Below, in pieces: positions 47,509-59,689 of a stretch of DNA of 64,000 nucleotides. The DNA lies in NCBI GenBank assembly GCA_021397835.1, contig JAJFZO010000028.1, forward strand, positions 2,899,501 through 2,963,500, in the 5' to 3' direction. The position numbers and the translations under genes were made by a program. The notes under the pieces are model-generated. The model was not told where the DNA came from. It worked only from the letters and a program-made list of their open reading frames with translations, and did not search any database. Source of the stretch: Moringa oleifera (taxonomy: Eukaryota > Streptophyta > Magnoliopsida > Brassicales > Moringaceae). Position 1 is the first letter of the stretch; the number at the start of each line of letters is the position of its first letter.

Positions 47509-50500
47509 ATGGAGACTACATCAACCTTAGATGGAATAGAATAAGTGAGATTTTGTTTTGAGGATTCATATATGAAAATAGAGAGTCTATGCTTAAGATA
47601 GAATTGCATGCTAAAGTAAACTTAGCCATGAGAACTAGTGGATTGACTGAGCTAAACTATTTATATAGGAAATGTTAGAGAATAATGATAAAGAGAAATT
47701 TGATCAAGAGTTTGGATATATATGAAGGTTTTTAGGAATTACTAGGAAGAATCTTTAATCAAGGTAGCAATTTATTTTTGGTATACATTACACCAATTCT
47801 TTAGTTTTGGAGTTTTTTACTTGTTGCCAACTTTATAAGAATATATTGTCTTATTTAGGATTACTCCTCTAAAATCTTTTTGTCAAGCTCTATATGAGGA
47901 AGAAAAAACTAGTACCCGTTGACAAATAATTGGCATTCTTATTAGGGGTACCAAGAATCAAAGCCAAAAAAGCTACTAAACATAAAAGAAAGATCAATTT
48001 TATGACTCAAGAATTCTTATTAAAATTCATTAAGCGATATTTAGCTAAAGAATCTAAAAGAAAAGGAATAGCCTTAGCCATTTATGGACTCTTGATATTT
48101 CTAAAAACCCATGGACAGATAGAAATAATCATCATGGATTTTTTTAGTTGTTATTGCCCATTAAGTTAATCTAGTCCTTGCGATTTCTGTAGAAACTCTT
48201 AGATCACTTGGATATTGAAAAAAAAACTGGCAGGGAAAAGGTGTGGAACCTTAGATAGTCTATAAATGGGCAAAATTATTATCTACTCTGACAGAAGAAG
48301 TAATTCAACAGAAAGCTCTATGGTTATCCTATGATGCTATTTTATTCAAGGTGGGAAACTTTCAGAGCATTCCCATACTAGGATTATGGGGAAGAATACA
48401 CTACACACCTCTTGCAATCTTAAGACAATTAGAAGCAAGTAGTTCGCACCCACCTTACAAGAATTAATGGAGGGAAGGTTCGATATTGATCCATAGGCCT
48501 TTGAGAGAATGGAAATAATTCGTTGAGCCTAGGGTCTTTCCACATCAATGGTTCGAAGTAAATGCATGGACAACAATACTACTTCAAAATATAAATCATG
48601 GAAGAATAGTCGGGATCCAGAATATGGTTTTACCACCACTCTTGTCCTTTGTTGAAACATCTATAAGAGTCAATCCCCAGAGAACTCAGATTGAAGGATT
48701 CCACAAAGACAATAGATCTTAGGAAATACAAAGAACCACATTGTAATAAGAAAAGTAGCCTTGCAATATAGATACAAACTCAAGAACAAATTATCCCAAG
48801 AACACAAAGAGGTCATAGAAGCAGATATCGATGACTTGAGAAAGTTCTTTAAAGGATAAATGGAGTAATAGGTCAACAAGAATAAAGATTTTCATTGAGA
48901 ACCTAAGAGAAAGGCAAAAGCCATACAAAAAGCAAAGTAAAAGAACATGAAAATACTAAAATTCATTAATAGTAATGAAACAGGACATGAAGGAAGAGTT
49001 AAGCAAGTACAACAATACTAACAATAGAATGAGGTAGAATACACTCTCAAGATCAATCATCTTATACAATTATTAGATCAAGATAACCTTAAGGTAGAGC
49101 TAAAAAATACTACACTTAATGTTGAAGTATAAGGAAAAAGAGCTAAAGAAATGTGTTCACATTAATGTCAAGACCAAGAGAAATATTCTACGACAAACAA
49201 AACTATGAAGCATTGGAAACATAAGTAGATCAAGCAATTCAAATGGCCAAGGAAATGCATACAAAAATCAAAGGCTACCGAGCTAAGATGAAACAACCGC
49301 ATTAAAAATAGATTAAAGCATTGTTGGATCAAATCCTTTATATCTACCAAAAAAACCTCTTATATTTTCAACTATGGCCCAAATATGAAATACTTTTAGG
49401 AATTAATAAAGGTTATTCTTTTCAAACGGAAGATCAATTTCAACTAATCATTCTTGTATTCATGCATTTATATGTGAAGGCATAGCATGCATCACAAAGA
49501 AAAGAATCTACAATTGAATAAATAAAGGTCAACATAAGGACAGCGAAGCAAGGGTTGATGATTTGAAAGTATAACATGAGGTCAAAAGCATGAAACATCA
49601 AAATAAAAGTTCAAAATTCTTGGTTCAAAAGGTTTGAGAATGCTTAAGCTGAGATGTAGGCTAAGCTAGCCCAAGCCCAAAAGGATGTGCAGATGTCCTT
49701 CACCTACCAATTACAGGAAATGATGAAAACCTTTAAAGGATTGATCAAGAGAATGTCTAGCAATAATGTGGAAGCCCCTACACTAGCTAAAGAAAGACAT
49801 TTAAGGAAAGGGTATTTCGTGTTCAACCTAGTAGGATCTAATGCCATAAAGACCTTAAGGAACGCACACAAGTCAAGAATAGAATATTATGGAGTACAAT
49901 AAAGTAACATCATATAGGTGAGAAAGTTGGTGAGCATAGTCACATCGATGCTGAATACCTCCTAAAGTAGAACAATGCGGATCCAATCACTAGGATCTAA
50001 TTTCTAAAGTAGATTTTTTGATAGAATATATCAAACAATTTTAGGAATCAAAGGATTTCATAAGGATTGACATAAAAGAGATCAGCTTGGTGCTTGGATT
50101 TGTAACACCGAATATGTTTGAAACCCTAAAATTCAATAGGTTTGATGGAACTAAATGTTTAAAGACATGCCTAGAATATATCTTTACAAGATACACAAGC
50201 AAGAAGCTTTAGATTAGTACACTACTTTGGAACCTTCGAAAATCCAAACTTGGAGAGATCTAGCTACCATCTTTATAACACATTATCAATACATGACAGA
50301 GCTAGCATTTGAGAGGGTTACGTTACAGAATATGAACAAAATTCCCACTAAGACCTTCAAAGAATTCACTTGAAGATGAAGAGAGGTACCAGTAGAAGTA
50401 TAACCATGGCTCACACATAGATAATTGTTAGACATATTCATAAATACTCTCAAAACCTCATATTATGATCTCCTTGGCAAGTAAAAAATTTGTAAGCATC

Positions 50501-50830
50501 CTCCAAATAGGAGAATTTTTGGGAAAGTGGTATTTATGCTAGGAAGGTGAAAGATCCGATAAAGGGTAAGAAAACTTTCATCCTCATAGAAAAGGAAGGA
50601 AAAACATATTCTTTTTTTTTCTCCTAGTTTACCTCTAGAATGGTGTACAAGATTGCTTCATCAACCTTAGACAATGACAATAACAAAGAGCAAGATCAAC
50701 TGCACTAACAATGGTAAAAATAACTAATTAGGCCTATGCCTTATATATATGATGAGCTCTTCCAAGATCTATTAGAATAGAAGTCGATCACTCTTTCATT
50801 TATAAAGCTGATACAACCCTTTACCCGAAA
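47509..50830 (+). pseudogene. Tat-like Ty3/gypsy gag polyprotein, copy 1 (DUF7745, coiled coil, Retrotrans_gag)
   Basis: An ATG at 47,509 starts a decayed gag. The DUF7745-like part reads 'FSFGVFYLLPTL.EYIVL' (about 47,800), 'GIALAIYGLLIFLKTHGQIE' (48,045) and 'PILGLWGRIHYTPLAILRQL' (48,373). A Lys/Gln-rich coiled coil follows (48,760-49,300). The Retrotrans_gag domain near 50,230-50,490 reads 'SKIQTWRDLATIFITHYQYM', 'FERVTLQNMNKIPTKTFKEF' and 'LLDIFINTLKTSYYDLLGK'. Near 50,730 'PMPYIYDELFQDLLE' is the start of the post-gag linker. At 50,875 the sequence jumps into antisense ORF copy 2, so protease, RT, RNase H and integrase are missing. Stops often fall at Trp or Arg positions (TGG or CGA changed to a stop). 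Confidence 0.75.
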
Positions 50831-50884
50831 TAGTATAATGCTAACACCACATATCTATACCATAAAAGTGGTGGGGTAGGCTTT

Positions 50885-51555
50885 GGTTTCTAAACTGAAG
50901 GAGAATGAGATTCAGCTACCCTTCGAACCTCATTCAAACCAAAATATTATCTGATAGGTACACCATTAAAGCACCCAATAAGTAGAGGTATATATAGCAT
51001 AGAGAGTCTGGGAGGAGCGTGTTAACCCCATACTTCAGGTGTTCGTTCCATTCATTGTGCTTTTTAAGTAGCCTGTTCTAGATGGCCATAGGAAGTTGAG
51101 CTTTCATTTGTTAAGGACTTAGATAGTCTAGGGCCAAATATTGTAGGGTTTTTAGTGCTAAGATACCATAAACTAATGCTACAACCTGTAAGGTTATCTT
51201 ATTGCTCAATTTCGTATAATTTAAAGAAAATTTATAGGGACAAAGGAATCTAAACTTTCAGACATTTAGCAATAAAAGTTACCATGATGAGCCAAAACTT
51301 AGGCTATAAATTGATAAAGAGATACATAAAAAAAAGAGCATACTTCTATAAAAAAAAAAAGGTATAAAGGAAGGCATTACACTCTTCTTAAACATTCTTA
51401 GCCACTACAAAGGGTCCCTAGCTTGGGTAACCAAGGGTGCTCCTCTACGTGCGAAAAGGTTGGCATAAGTGCTTTAGGAATAAAGAAAAGTCTCTTAATC
51501 CTAAGAAGGTCATGGGTGGTAACATCTAAGGATCTTAGATCAACCATGGAGTTTT
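50885..51555 (-). pseudogene. Antisense Transposase_28-type ORF, copy 2
   Basis: From about 51,550 on the minus strand: 'VDLRSLDVTTHDLLRIKRLF' and 'FIPKALMPTFSHVEEHPWLP', the same block as copy 1, and further similarity down to 50,885. Only the N-terminal domain is present; the coiled-coil tail of copy 1 is missing and gag joins directly at 50,875. It lies just before LTR 2, as expected for the antisense ORF of a Tat element. Confidence 0.65.
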
Positions 51556-51744
51556 AAAAAAATAAAAAAATAAGGTAAGAAGAACGTGAAGGTACTATGC
51601 AAAGACGTTAGATCATAGAAAAGAAAGCACAATTACAGGAATGAATAACTTAGGAAATCAAAGAAAGGATTTTTAATAAGAAAGGAAAAGTTTTTAGATG
51701 ACAAAATGAAATAGCTAATGTAGACAAGCCACTGAGAAGCAAGA

Positions 51745-53299
51745 GCGAAAGAGCCACTAGACCCCTCTTCGGACTTGCTTGACCTGGTTCAAAAGAAAGC
51801 TGCCACATAGTAGCAGTTGAAGTTATCATTGGTGAAAGCCATTTTCTTATTAGACACATCACAATGCATGAAGCTACAACATCACATGAGAGGATTTAAC
51901 TACTAGTTAAGTGGTAGTAGTAGAGACTACAACGTCATTAGTCTTATGAGGGCGACCTACTACATGGCAATAATAAAAGCTACCATGCAACTATTCTTGG
52001 TAGGAGACCTTCTAACAAGCTAGGTTACCAGTAGTTAAGGCTACCATGTCACTAGGCTAATGAAAGGATTTTTTGACCTACCACGTGGTAGTAGCTAAGG
52101 TTGCCACGTCACTAATGGTGGAATCTATAATAGCTTTTATTAGGTACCTTTGAGGAATATTAAGAATTAGCCATGTGTCAACAATTGAAGTAACTACATC
52201 ATCAACAGTAAAGTCTCACAACAACTTAGACCTAGCACCTAAAAAGAGGAATGAAGATCCACCATGTGCCACAGTTCCACGTGGTAGCAGCTAAAATCAC
52301 CACGCGATATGGTAAGTTAAGCAGGTGGATAGAGTGCCTCAGGGCAGCCATGCCGCAATAGCCACAACAACTCAAATATAGTCACCAAAAGGGAATCCTA
52401 GTCCACTTACCATGTGTTAGCAGCTATAGTGTCTTGATCAGCCATGTAGGTAATGCTAGGAGTATCGCCAACACTGAAAGTACCCAAGCTACTCGATAAC
52501 TTGGATGCTACCCTTCTCAGTTTGCTAACTTGCGCCAACAAATTACTATAAGTATAGGCTAGGTTTTACATTTTCCATAAGATTAACACACACTACAAAC
52601 ATAGACATACTTTTTGGAAAATAAATTAGTGAGAGATTAAAGGAGCTCTATTAGGGTTTTTGGCATTTTTGTAAGTTTTCTTTATTATTTATCATAGAAT
52701 TTGAATTGTATGAAATTCTATATTAATGGAACATCGATCAATTATTAAAATTACCTTTTTAAAAATTTATTATATGTAATTTGTATATACAATTTATCAT
52801 TCCAAAATTAGGCTTTCTAAAATTATGGCTGTGAAATTAGTAATCATTTCATTTTGAAATTATTTGAAAATTATAAAATTTAATATTTTCAAAAAAAAAA
52901 TTTCCTTTCCAAATATCCCTAGATTTAGATGGAAAAGGATGAAACAAGTGTGAAATTCCTTTCTTCTTCTTAAAATATTTTCTAGAGGCCTTAGAATGGA
53001 ACAAGTGAATAGTTCTAATGCTTTTCCAAAAAATACGCTTCTTTATGAATAAAATATATTCTAAACCTTAATTTCAAAATGAATAAGCAACTAATAGTAC
53101 CAATTTTAGATGTTCTTAGGGGTGCTAATCCTTTCTTAGGTGTAATTGACTCCTAAATTTAGTTTCCCTAAAAATTAGAGGAAAACTCAGTAACCCTTAT
53201 TTTAATAGTGGCCAATCGCACCTAGACGATTGGTGGTAACTCTTAGGTTTATTTTTAACGCTAATAGGGTTCACTTTAACTAAAATTTAGATTGTGACA
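51745..53299 (+). repeat. LTR 2 of the Tat-like array
   Basis: Direct-orientation copy of LTR 1, offset about 6.3 kb, ending in '...attgtgaca' at 53,299 followed by a degenerate primer site. Clear G-box-like 'taccacgtggtagtagctaa' and 'ggttgccacgtcacta' blocks are seen near 52,080-52,115. The many differences from LTR 1 mean that both have been decaying separately for a long time. Confidence 0.7.
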
Positions 53300-53849
53300 T
53301 CTAGTGACTCTACTAAGGATGAACCTAAAATCTTTGGTTTTTCAGAAAGTGAGGCTAAGAAAGAGTTGCCTTGTTCATATATCTATAGGGTATCTTACGC
53401 CTTGATATTTCGTTTACGGCTTTGACATTTTCTTAGATAGAGAACTTTGCACACTTCATTGTGCATAATATAAGCTCTAATACCCGATCTTTGCCTTTAA
53501 AAATAGATACGTATAGCCATGCTCCCATGAGGATACTTCTCTTTTTCTCAAGTAAGTGAAATATTTCACTCAAAATGAAGTTGGATTGCCTCTTCACTTC
53601 TAATAAATCCAATATGATGATAGGCATTCCAAGGTGCCTCATTTTTTTCGATAAGGAAATATCTGGGAACCTTTAGAGACTAGTCCTACCTTGCATAACC
53701 CAACATGTAGACAACTTGAGTTAGAGCTATAGTTAAGATTAGAACCTTCAAACCTTGTAAGGCACCAATAAAATGTTGATTATTGTTTGTAGTATATCAT
53801 TACATATCAGTTGAAAATTCATCTTGTTTTATTCTTTACCCTTAGTTGG

Positions 53850-54800
53850 TTCCTAAAAGATATAGAGATTACATTGACCTTAGTTGGAATAGAAGAAGAA
53901 AGATTTTGGTATCAAGATTTACACATGAAAGGAATGGAGTCTACATTGAAGACAAAATTACCTTTTAAAGTCAAGTTAGCCATGAGAACCAATGGATTAT
54001 CAAAGCTAAATATTTTATAGGAAATCTTAAAGAATAACAATAAAGAGAAATTTGATCAAAAGTTTAGGTTTATAAGAAGATTTCTGGGAATTGCCATGTA
54101 AGAATACATAATCAGAGCAATAATTAATTCTAGGATCTATTGCACCAAATTTTTCATTTCAAGGATTTTACTTATTATCGACCCTAAAAAAGTATATTGT
54201 CTTATTTGAGAATACCCTTCCAAAACTTTTCAAGCTCTATATGAGAAGGAAAAAACTAGTACCAACTGGCAACAGTTAGTAATCTTACTAAGGTATCAAA
54301 AATCAAGTCAAAAAAAGCTATTAGTTACAAAAAAGGATCAATTTTGTGACTTAAGAATTCATATTAAACTCATGAGGTAACACTTAACTAAAGAATCTGG
54401 AAAAAGAGTAATAACCTTAGCAATCAACAGACTTTGGATATTTTCAAAAACTAATGGAAAGATAGAATTAACTGTCATGGATTTTCTAGCTGTTGTCTTC
54501 CATGGAGTTAATCCATTCCTAACAAGTTTGGCAAAAACTTTTAGATCACTTGGAAATTATAGAAAAATTAGTAAAAGATACATACTAGGAGGAATACGAC
54601 TTTGTACAACTAATTAAAAAGTCACTTTCCAAAAGCAAGAAGATATTTAAGAGATTTTCATCACCCTACTAAAGATCTCAAATAAGGTGTGGAAACCTAG
54701 TACAAACTATGAATGAGCAAAATTGTTATATAGTTTAACAAAAGAACATATTCAATGGAAGCTCCAAATAAATATATAATTCCTAAATCTAAACATTTAG
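53850..54800 (+). pseudogene. Tat-like gag, copy 2, truncated
   Basis: Matches 47,509-48,300 of gag copy 1 at the nucleotide level: 'gaatagaagaagaaagattttggt' region near 53,890 and 'caagctctatatgagaaggaaaaaactagtacc' near 54,230 (shorter pieces are identical). The frame is badly broken; 'WTLDIF'-type residues of DUF7745 can be followed to about 54,490. It stops near 54,800, where antisense ORF copy 3 begins. A segment of about 100 bp near 54,580-54,680 is absent from copy 1. Confidence 0.6.
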
Positions 54801-54899
54801 CAGAGAAGACAACAAGGATTCTCTAAGAATTGAGGATTAGATGAGAAGGGGATAGCATGTAATTCTCACATATCACTCTAAATAGTGTGCTTAGAGGAA

Positions 54900-55130
54900 A
54901 TCTTAAGTCTCATTTGAGACATTCTCCAAACATATGGAGGGCATTTGGCTTTTTAGACTGCGGCCTCTCATTGAGAGTGGGTATCACCATGCCCACCAAG
55001 ATAGGGATCCTATATGTTTTTCTAATCCTAGGCAGGTCCTTAGTAGGAATCATTGAAGAACCTACAAATTCCACACTAGCTAGTATAAAAAGAAGGAGTA
55101 AAAACAAAATGAAATTTACCTAAAGAGAAA
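54900..55130 (-). pseudogene. Antisense Transposase_28-type ORF, copy 3 (N-terminus)
   Basis: The minus strand from 55,107 reads 'TKDLPRIRKTYRIPILVGMV', 'IPTLNERPQSKKPNALHMFG' and 'ECLK', then 'DLRFPL' after one stop. This is the best-preserved example here of the PF04195 start (IR..Y.IP, R..P, LR.PL). It is closer to the family pattern than copies 1 and 2, so it may come from a different or younger element. Similarity to the pre-LTR region ends at 'gccattgggaag' near 55,285, and no third LTR follows. Confidence 0.65.
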
Positions 55131-55139
55131 AGACTTTGT

Positions 55140-56460
55140 GGGAAGAAAAGGAAGACTCACCTAAAAAGAGTATGTAGATATTAAAGAGCAAAAAATGTTT
55201 TCTGAAGTAAAGCGATGAGGAAGACTATAAGGAAAACTCAAAAGACTGAAAGAAAATTTTTTAAAGAAGATTTAACCATAAGGAAAAGCCATTGGGAAGG
55301 GCAGGCTCGTCGAAGGCAACACCATTGATGTGGCACGGTGTAGATACGGTGTTTCTATTGATATGTAATGAGGGGTTGATGTGGCATGACATAGCACTTG
55401 TATTTTAAAAGTAGTGTTAATTTGTAAATTGATTTTCCTCCATATGTTTTAGACATAATTGGATGTTTCTTTGAATGGAAATTATAATTCATTATAGTTT
55501 AAAAATTAATAGTGATGAAAATGCGTTATGTTGAAGCGTATTGTGATGAAAGAAGTGATGAATGTGTATTAGATTGTATTGAAATGTATTATGATGAAAA
55601 AAGTGATGATATTGTTACATTGTACGAAAGTGTGTTAGATTGCATTGAATTGTATTCCGATGGAAGAAATGGTGGTGTGTGTTAGATTGTATTGAAGTGT
55701 GTTAGTATTATTGAAGTGTATTTTGATGAAAAAAGTAGTGGCAGTGTGTCAGATTTTAGTGAAGTGTGTTAGCAATATTGAAGTAATTGTCATAGTATAT
55801 ATTGTCATGCACTTTTTATAAGGAAGTTTGAGATGTTACAAGTGTGTTGATGGAATTAGTATGTTGATAAAATGTGTAATATGAATGCGAATTAGTGTAT
55901 TAGGTGTATTGATAAAAAGCATAGTATGAAAAAATTTGGCATGTTAGTTTATTTTATTTATTACAAGAGATATTTGTAGATATTTGCAAATACAAAGAGC
56001 ACAACGTGAATGTATAAGAAAAAATTTTGGTTTAGCAAAAAGAAATAGTAATTAAATAAAAATTTAGATTAAGTGAAAAATTAAATAATAATTAAAATTT
56101 TAAATTAGTGAACATTAAAATTTAAATTTTTAAATATTTATCATTTCAAATTCATATTTTTTATTACATAAATTTATTATTTTTAAAATAAATAAAAATA
56201 ATAATTTAAAATAATAAATAATAAATTACACTTTATCCACAATTTTAGAAGAACGGTGATAAAAGGTCATAAAAATAATTTAAAAATTAAAATTTTATAA
56301 TTACCTTTTGATCTACAATTCTTAATTAACTGTGGATAAAGACTTATAAAAATAATTTTAAAAAATTAATTTTTTAAATTAAACTAAAATAGTTTGCAAT
56401 AACTATGAATAAAAAATAAAAAATAACTATGAACTACACTCATTTTTATTCACAGTTTTA
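55140..56460. other. Intergenic DNA between the retrotransposon array and CACTA2
   Basis: No gene. 55,300-55,440 is a slightly GC-richer stretch; 55,520-55,830 is a tandem repeat (separate entry); the rest is very AT-rich. Confidence 0.5.
55520..55830. repeat. Degenerate tandem repeat, about four to five units
   Basis: Irregular units of about 50-70 bp containing 'gtattatgatgaaaaaagtg' and 'gtgtgttagattgtattgaa' follow each other with indels. The units are diverged. No protein is encoded. Confidence 0.6.
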
Positions 56461-56619
56461 AAACTATCATTACAAGAAATTTATTATTTTCTTATGAAAA
56501 AATATTGTGAAAAAATAAAGATTTTTTGTGAGAATCTTATATTACATTACTAAATTAATATTATATTACTAAATTTTTAATTAATAAATAAACATAAAAA
56601 TTACCATGACAAAATTTTG

Positions 56620-57000
56620 TAGCAATTAATTTTTTTTACCACGAAAATATTTCGTGGGAATTAGTCTCTTATTGATACGAAAGAAATTTCGTGGTAATTG
56701 GTTCTTTTGACATGGTAGATATTTCGTGATAATTGTTTTCTTTTGTCATAGAACATATTCTAAGGCCAATATTCCGTGGTAATTCATATATTTAGCCACG
56801 AAATAGTTTCCGTGGTGATCCATATTTTTTGCCACAAAAGTGTTTCCATAGGAATCCATATCTTTTGCTACGAAAGCTATTATGTGGCATTTGATTTCTT
56901 TTGCCAAGGAAGATATCCCTTGTTGCCACTGAAGAAGATCCATGATAATTAATCTTTTGTTGCCACAACAATAATTTCGTGCCAATATTTTGGTTGCCAT
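56620..57000. repeat. CACTA2 subterminal array of CCACGAAA/TTTCGTGG palindromes
   Basis: The palindrome 'ccacgaaaatatttcgtgg' at 56,639-56,657 is repeated in weaker forms at about 35-45 bp steps, for example 'acgaaagaaatttcgtgg' (56,676), 'ccacgaaatagtttccgtgg' (56,796-56,815), 'ccacaaaagtgtttccatag' (56,832) and 'ctacgaaagctattatgtgg' (56,869). Subterminal repeat arrays of this kind are transposase-binding sites in CACTA elements. Confidence 0.75.
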
Positions 57001-57269
57001 AAAAATTTTAATTAATAGATTTATTGAATTTTATTTTATTTAATAATCAAATAGATAGTTTATTTTTTATTTTATTTAATTCATATCAAAATATATATTC
57101 AATGTAAGTCATAAAAATCAATAAATATATATTTTTATAAATTAATTAAATGAATAAATGTATATTTTCATAAAATAAAATTAACAAAACAAACAAAAGT
57201 ATGTAAAAGTCACAGTAATAGTGAAATTATCATATATAATGTTAAATACACAATAAACTTAGATTAAAT

Positions 57270-59606
57270 ATTTAATCGCACTGATCAATGAAAATGTTTT
57301 AAAAAAATCTGATCATCCTCTATAAGATCAGCACTATCACCATCCCTATCATTATCTCCATCACCACTGCCATCATCATTAACTAGACTAGAAGAAGCAC
57401 CACGCTGACCTAAAGTGCCTTGCTGCGAACTCATTTGTCTAACAAGTCTATTCAAAAGCTTCTTCATTGAGGCCATTTCTTTTTTGAGTTTATTTTCTCT
57501 TTGATCTCTTATTTCCATTTGTCTTTTCATCTCTTCTCTTCAATCTCTTTGTTGTGTCTCCATTAGATCACGTTCTTTCTGTAGTCGTTCTTTCATCTAT
57601 TTTTCCCTCGCATCTCTCATAGCACATTCTCTTTGCAATCTATCTTCCATCTTTATACGTTCTCTTACTAGCCATTCTTCCATTTTTACACCTCCCTATC
57701 TAATTGTCCTTGCATATCTTGAAAATGAAACATCATCTATTGCATCGTAACACTAGATGGGACATGTGAAGATTGAGAACCAAAGGTTGATGCTTCATAA
57801 AAGGCTGCCACTGATCCAAATCCAAATGCCCTACCTCGCTCTTATTCTTTTCACCTATAGCTTTAAAAAAGATGGTGGAATCATCAACAGATGATCCTGA
57901 GGTGATGGTATCCTCTTTCAATTTCTCATAACCAGCCTGCACATAATTAGTTAAGAAAAAAGAGAAACATATTAAAGTAAGAAAAATAAACTCTTATATA
58001 ACAACAAAATCACAAACACTAAATTAATTAATCAAAATGCATTGAAAATTTTTAAGAACCCAAGGCAAAAAATTATTAACAAAAAGTAAAGGAATCCAAG
58101 TAAAAAAATTTTAAAAAAAGTAAAAAAAAAATTAATTGAAATACTCAGCATATGTGGTTGTTCCATCTAATGAACTAGTACCACATATCATATTTAACAG
58201 CACTACATCCAACTAATGGTAATTTCACAATATATGCATAAAATATAGTGAAATCTATGGTAAGAAATTAATTTGGCCTAATTTAAAAAGAAGATGATCT
58301 ATAAAAGTGATGCTTGTTGCCAACCAAAATCATGGAGTGGTGTTATACTCATAAGGTATGCTTCTAAAAAGTACAAAAATCAAACTGACAAGAAAATGCA
58401 TTAAAAAAAAGTGATGTGTATCCCAATGACAACAAAAAGTAGAAAAATGTAAGCATTCATTTGTAAAGCAACAAAAAACGACTCAACTTTTAGCAATAAC
58501 ATAAATTTAACTTACAATAGCATATCATTAAAAAATAACCAATTACTAAATACTAGATCAATATAAGATAGTTTTTTGTCAAATAATCTAAACACAATAT
58601 GAAGACATATAACCTCCATACAAGAAGCTAAAACTAAAAATTGTTATTTTGATAACTAACCCAAAACATCAATAGAAACAAAAAACCATTAATTAATTTA
58701 TTCCATTCAACACATAGTTAACTAAAGACAAATATATTCTACTCTAGGTACTCACATAAATTCGTGCAACTCTTTTTGTGGCCTATGTACCACTCTCCTC
58801 ATTATGATTTAACTTTCGAAACAGTTCTGGCATGCTAGGATCCTTCCTAAGATCCCTAGCCTAATAGTTAACAAAGGAAAACTAAAAATCTGTCAGGTGT
58901 AACTAAATATGTGATAATGACATGAAGATAATTAATTGAACTAAAAAATTATCATTTGTCTTCTATGTTCAAAAATGAAAATAGAACCTCCTCGATGCAC
59001 AATGGCTTCACTGAAAGATCAATTGTCTTTATTGCTCTGTGAAGCAGCTTGAAAAGCCGAGTTTATCATCCACTTAGCAAATAGTGCTTTTCGAATGGAT
59101 GGCAGCATCCATACTCCCTTTGACTTCTTAGTTCAGATCGATGCAAGACTCAATCGGAGGACCTCAAATTAGTCTATATGAGTGGATCCCATCTACATTT
59201 TTTCTACAACAATATTGACCTCAAATTAGTTAGTTAAGCATGTAAACTAACTATAACTATAAGAAAATTGATTTTGTAAATTGAACAACACGTTATAATA
59301 TCACCTAAAATTTGACCTACCACAAGTCTCGAACCTCAGTCGAAACTTCACACCATTTAGTCCATGGCTTATCAAATTTTGAAATGATGATTCTAGAAAT
59401 AATGGCAACTGTCCTAGATGTAGAGGCGATAGAGCATCAACCAATGAAGATATTTTATGAGCTGGGAATGATGGTGCATCAACTAAAGGAGATCATGTCT
59501 GAGCAAAAGGTGATGACACTTAAGCTGTAAAAGATGTGTCCAATGTGTAGGACCATTTGCCCTTACCTTTACCACCACGAGCACCATGTCCCCCTCTCTC
59601 TGACAT
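57270..59606 (-). pseudogene. CACTA2 Transposase_24-like (TnpA-type) DNA-binding protein
   Basis: Starts at an ATG at 59,606 with the Gly-rich 'MSERGGHGARGGKGKGKW' typical of these proteins. 'PSMPELFRKLNHNEESGT' and 'ATKRVARIY' near 58,850-58,755 are the Transposase_24 (PF03004) block, followed by 'GRAFGFGSVAAFYEAS' near 57,830-57,790. The C-terminus (57,530-57,288) is a Lys/Glu coiled coil 'RENKLKKEMASMKKLLNRLV' with an Asp/Gly-rich acidic tail. In En/Spm the corresponding protein binds the subterminal repeats, here plausibly the 56.6-57.0 kb palindromes. Introns and several stops are present, so it is probably not functional. Confidence 0.65.
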
Positions 59607-59689
59607 CTGTGAGTAATGAACGAAGTATGTTTAGTGAGAAAATTAAAAAATATGCATAAATCTAATTTGTAACCTATTCAATCATAGAT

